In this document: positions 3,815 through 5,555 of the stretch, piece by piece
How positions within the stretch are numbered: position 1 is the first letter of the stretch
How the letters are laid out: every line of letters starts with the position of its first letter
Assembly (NCBI GenBank): GCA_905209135.1
Contig: CAJLRT010000087.1
Span: 1-5,555, forward strand
DNA from: an uncultured Eubacteriales bacterium
Lineage (GTDB): Bacteria; Bacillota; Clostridia; Oscillospirales; UMGS1783
Direction: 5' to 3'
Length of the DNA stretch: 5,555 nt
Notes under the pieces: model-generated
What the model was told of the DNA's origin: nothing
Seen by the model: the letters and a program-made list of their open reading frames with translations, nothing else
Database searches by the model: none
Program-made: the position numbers and the translations under genes

Positions 3815-5555
3815 ATGCCCAATCGGCTCAAGGATGCGGCCAGCCCGTATCTGCTGCAGCATGCGGACAATCCGGTGGATTGGTATCCCTGGTGCGGAGA
3901 GGCTTTTGAACGCGCGGCAAAAGAGGACAAGCCGGTGTTCCTGAGCATCGGCTACAGCTCCTGCCACTGGTGCCATGTCATGGCGCGCGAGAGCTTTGCG
4001 GATGAAGAGACCGCGGCCGTACTCAACGAACATTTTATTTCCGTCAAGGTGGACAGGGAGGAACGCCCGGATATCGACAGCGTGTACATGTCATTTTGCC
4101 AGGCGTTTACCGGCAGCGGCGGCTGGCCCATGAGCGTGTTCATGACGCCGGACCAGCGCCCGTTTTACGCCGGCACGTACTTTCCGCCGCGCCCCCGGTA
4201 CGGGATGCCGGGCTTTGCCGGCCTGCTCCGGACGATTGCGGACAGGTGGGCGCACGGGCGGGAAGAGCTCCTGCGCACGGCGGACGAGGTCTTGGCGCTG
4301 CTGCGGCGCGGACAGAGCGTCCCCGCCGCACCGCCCGCGGCCGAAACGGACCCCGGCGCGTCCCTGCCCCGGGAGGCATGCGCGCAGTTTGTGCGGACGT
4401 ACGACGCGGAATACGGCGGTTTCGGCGCCGCGCCCAAGTTCCCGTCGCCCCACAACCTCATGTTCCTGCTGGCCTATGCGCGCTTTGAACAGTCGCCGAA
4501 AGCGCGGGACATGGCGGTGCACACGCTGGAACAGATGCGCCGCGGCGGTATATTCGACCACGTCGGCTACGGTTTTTCGCGCTATTCGACCGACCGCGAA
4601 TTTCTCGCGCCGCACTTTGAGAAAATGCTCTACGACAATGCGCTTCTCACGCTCGCCTATACGGCGGCCTACGCCGCGACGGGAACGCCGCTGTTTCTGG
4701 ACACCGCGGAAAAGACGGCGGACTACGTGCTGCGCGAGCTGGCGGACGCGGGCGGCGCGTTCTGTTCGGCGCAGGACGCCGACAGCGAAGGCGAGGAGGG
4801 AAAGTACTACCTTTTCTCCTACGGCGAGCTGCTGTCCGTGCTGGGCGAGCAGACCGGCCGCGCGTTCTGCGACTATTACGGGGTGACGGAGCAGGGGAAC
4901 TTCGAGGGGAAAAATATCCTGAACCGGCTGCATGCCGACCCGGCCGGCAGCGCTTTTGACGCCGCCCTCCCCGTACTGCGCGCGTACCGCCGCGCCCGCG
5001 CCGCCCTGCATTTGGACGATAAGATCCTGAGCGCCTGGAACGGCCTGATGATCGCCGCGCTCGCCTGTCTGTTCCGCGCCACGGGCCGGGAGAAGTATCT
5101 TGCGGCCGCCCGCCGCGCCCGGGACTTTATCGAGGCGAACATGATGCGGGACGGTCGCCTGTTCACAAGCTTCCGCGCGGGCGTGCTGAGCGGCGCCGGG
5201 TACCTGGACGACTACGCGTTTTACGCCGCCGGGCTGCTGGAGCTCTACGCCGCGTCCGGCTGTGCGGATGATCTTAACCGTGCGCAGCGCGTGTGCGCGG
5301 CGGCGCTGGAACGGTTTCAGGACCCGGCCGGCGGCTTCTGCCTCAGCGGGGCAGACGGCGAGCGGCTCGTCCTGCGCCCCAAGGAGGTCTATGACGGCGC
5401 GCTGCCGAGCGGAAACGCCGTGATGGCGTACAACCTCGTCCGCCTGTCACAGCTCACGGACGAGGCGCGCTGGGAGCAGGCCGCGCAGCGGCAGCTTGAC
5501 TGGCTCGCGGCCGCCGCGGCGCCGTATCCGGCCGGCCACTGCATGTCCATGCTCG
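3815..5555 (+). CDS. yyaL: YyaL/SSP411-family protein, DUF255 thioredoxin-like domain (C-terminus cut by window edge)
   Basis: The first 580 codons are open to the window end; the family is usually about 670-690 residues, so roughly the last 100 are missing. ATG 3815 has GAGGTG (3804-3809) five bases upstream and begins [26 protein letters not shown], the usual family start. The N-terminal thioredoxin-like domain (about 1-165) carries the CHWC pair (Cys50, Cys53) in [13 protein letters not shown], then [10 protein letters not shown] (79-88) and [11 protein letters not shown] (99-109). The larger C-terminal part resembles an alpha/alpha toroid of the kind seen in sugar epimerases, with the family blocks [11 protein letters not shown] (266-276), [13 protein letters not shown] (320-332), [15 protein letters not shown] (401-415) and [16 protein letters not shown] (521-536). 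The biochemical function is not established to my knowledge. Extra Cys27 replaces a Gly I expect at that position. No signal peptide, so cytosolic. Transcribed separately from the regulator, behind two terminators. Confidence 0.95.
   Translation, partial: MPNRLKDAASPYLLQHADNPVDWYPWCGEAFERAAKEDKPVFLSIGYSSCHWCHVMARESFADEETAAVLNEHFISVKVDREERPDIDSVYMSFCQAFTGSGGWPMSVFMTPDQRPFYAGTYFPPRPRYGMPGFAGLLRTIADRWAHGREELLRTADEVLALLRRGQSVPAAPPAAETDPGASLPREACAQFVRTYDAEYGGFGAAPKFPSPHNLMFLLAYARFEQSPKARDMAVHTLEQMRRGGIFDHVGYGFSRYSTDREFLAPHFEKMLYDNALLTLAYTAAYAATGTPLFLDTAEKTADYVLRELADAGGAFCSAQDADSEGEEGKYYLFSYGELLSVLGEQTGRAFCDYYGVTEQGNFEGKNILNRLHADPAGSAFDAALPVLRAYRRARAALHLDDKILSAWNGLMIAALACLFRATGREKYLAAARRARDFIEANMMRDGRLFTSFRAGVLSGAGYLDDYAFYAAGLLELYAASGCADDLNRAQRVCAAALERFQDPAGGFCLSGADGERLVLRPKEVYDGALPSGNAVMAYNLVRLSQLTDEARWEQAAQRQLDWLAAAAAPYPAGHCMSML

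Noticed and set aside
4091..5011. Minus-strand open frame of 306 codons opposite the YyaL-type gene
   Set aside because: The plus strand encodes uninterrupted, recognisable family blocks here; the antisense frame is Arg/Gly/Val-rich and has no family resemblance.

Overview
The window reads as chromosomal DNA from a GC-rich member of the Firmicutes, most likely a Clostridia-type anaerobe. The evidence is strong AGGAGG-type ribosome binding sites, sigma-A promoters with 17-bp spacers, intrinsic terminators with long T runs, two tandem small FeoA proteins in front of a FeoB of clostridial type, and a short DtxR/MntR-family regulator. The genus cannot be named from this sequence alone. The two largest genes both run off the window: feoB at the left edge (minus strand) and a YyaL/DUF255 gene at the right edge (plus strand).

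Left part (1-2975, minus strand): a ferrous iron uptake operon in the order promoter, feoA (distal copy, 2652-2864), feoA (proximal copy, 2395-2616), feoB (1-2312, incomplete). The promoter is a textbook TTGACA-17-TATCAT. Just downstream of its -10 lies a 16-bp dyad, GTTAGC-N4-GCTAAC. A second copy with the same arms lies between feoA and feoB, just ahead of the feoB ribosome binding site, next to a perfect 16-bp G6-ACGT-C6 palindrome. The two boxes are the best candidate operators for the adjacent regulator.

Middle (2976-3814): a divergently transcribed gene (3125-3505) encodes a 126-residue DtxR-family metal-dependent repressor with its own TTGAAT-17-TATGAT promoter. It has the Met/Cys/Glu/His metal-ligand set of the iron-sensing DtxR/IdeR group but lacks the C-terminal SH3-like domain. 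Two consecutive intrinsic terminators follow it. About 200 bp of GC-rich non-coding DNA with small hairpins then precedes the next gene.

Right part (3815-5555, plus strand): the first 580 codons of a YyaL/SSP411-type protein (DUF255 thioredoxin-like domain plus an alpha/alpha-barrel-like region), missing about its last 100 residues. Its link to iron uptake is only by position.

Working model (inference): when Fe(II) is plentiful the regulator binds the GTTAGC-N4-GCTAAC box at the feo start site and represses feoA-feoA-feoB. The second box and the hairpin would tune feoB separately. No RNA genes, CRISPR arrays, insertion sequences or other mobile elements were seen. The window is mostly ordinary; its interest lies in the regulatory architecture of the feo promoter and the feoA-feoB junction, and in a FeoB reading frame that stops resembling the family in its last 18 visible codons.
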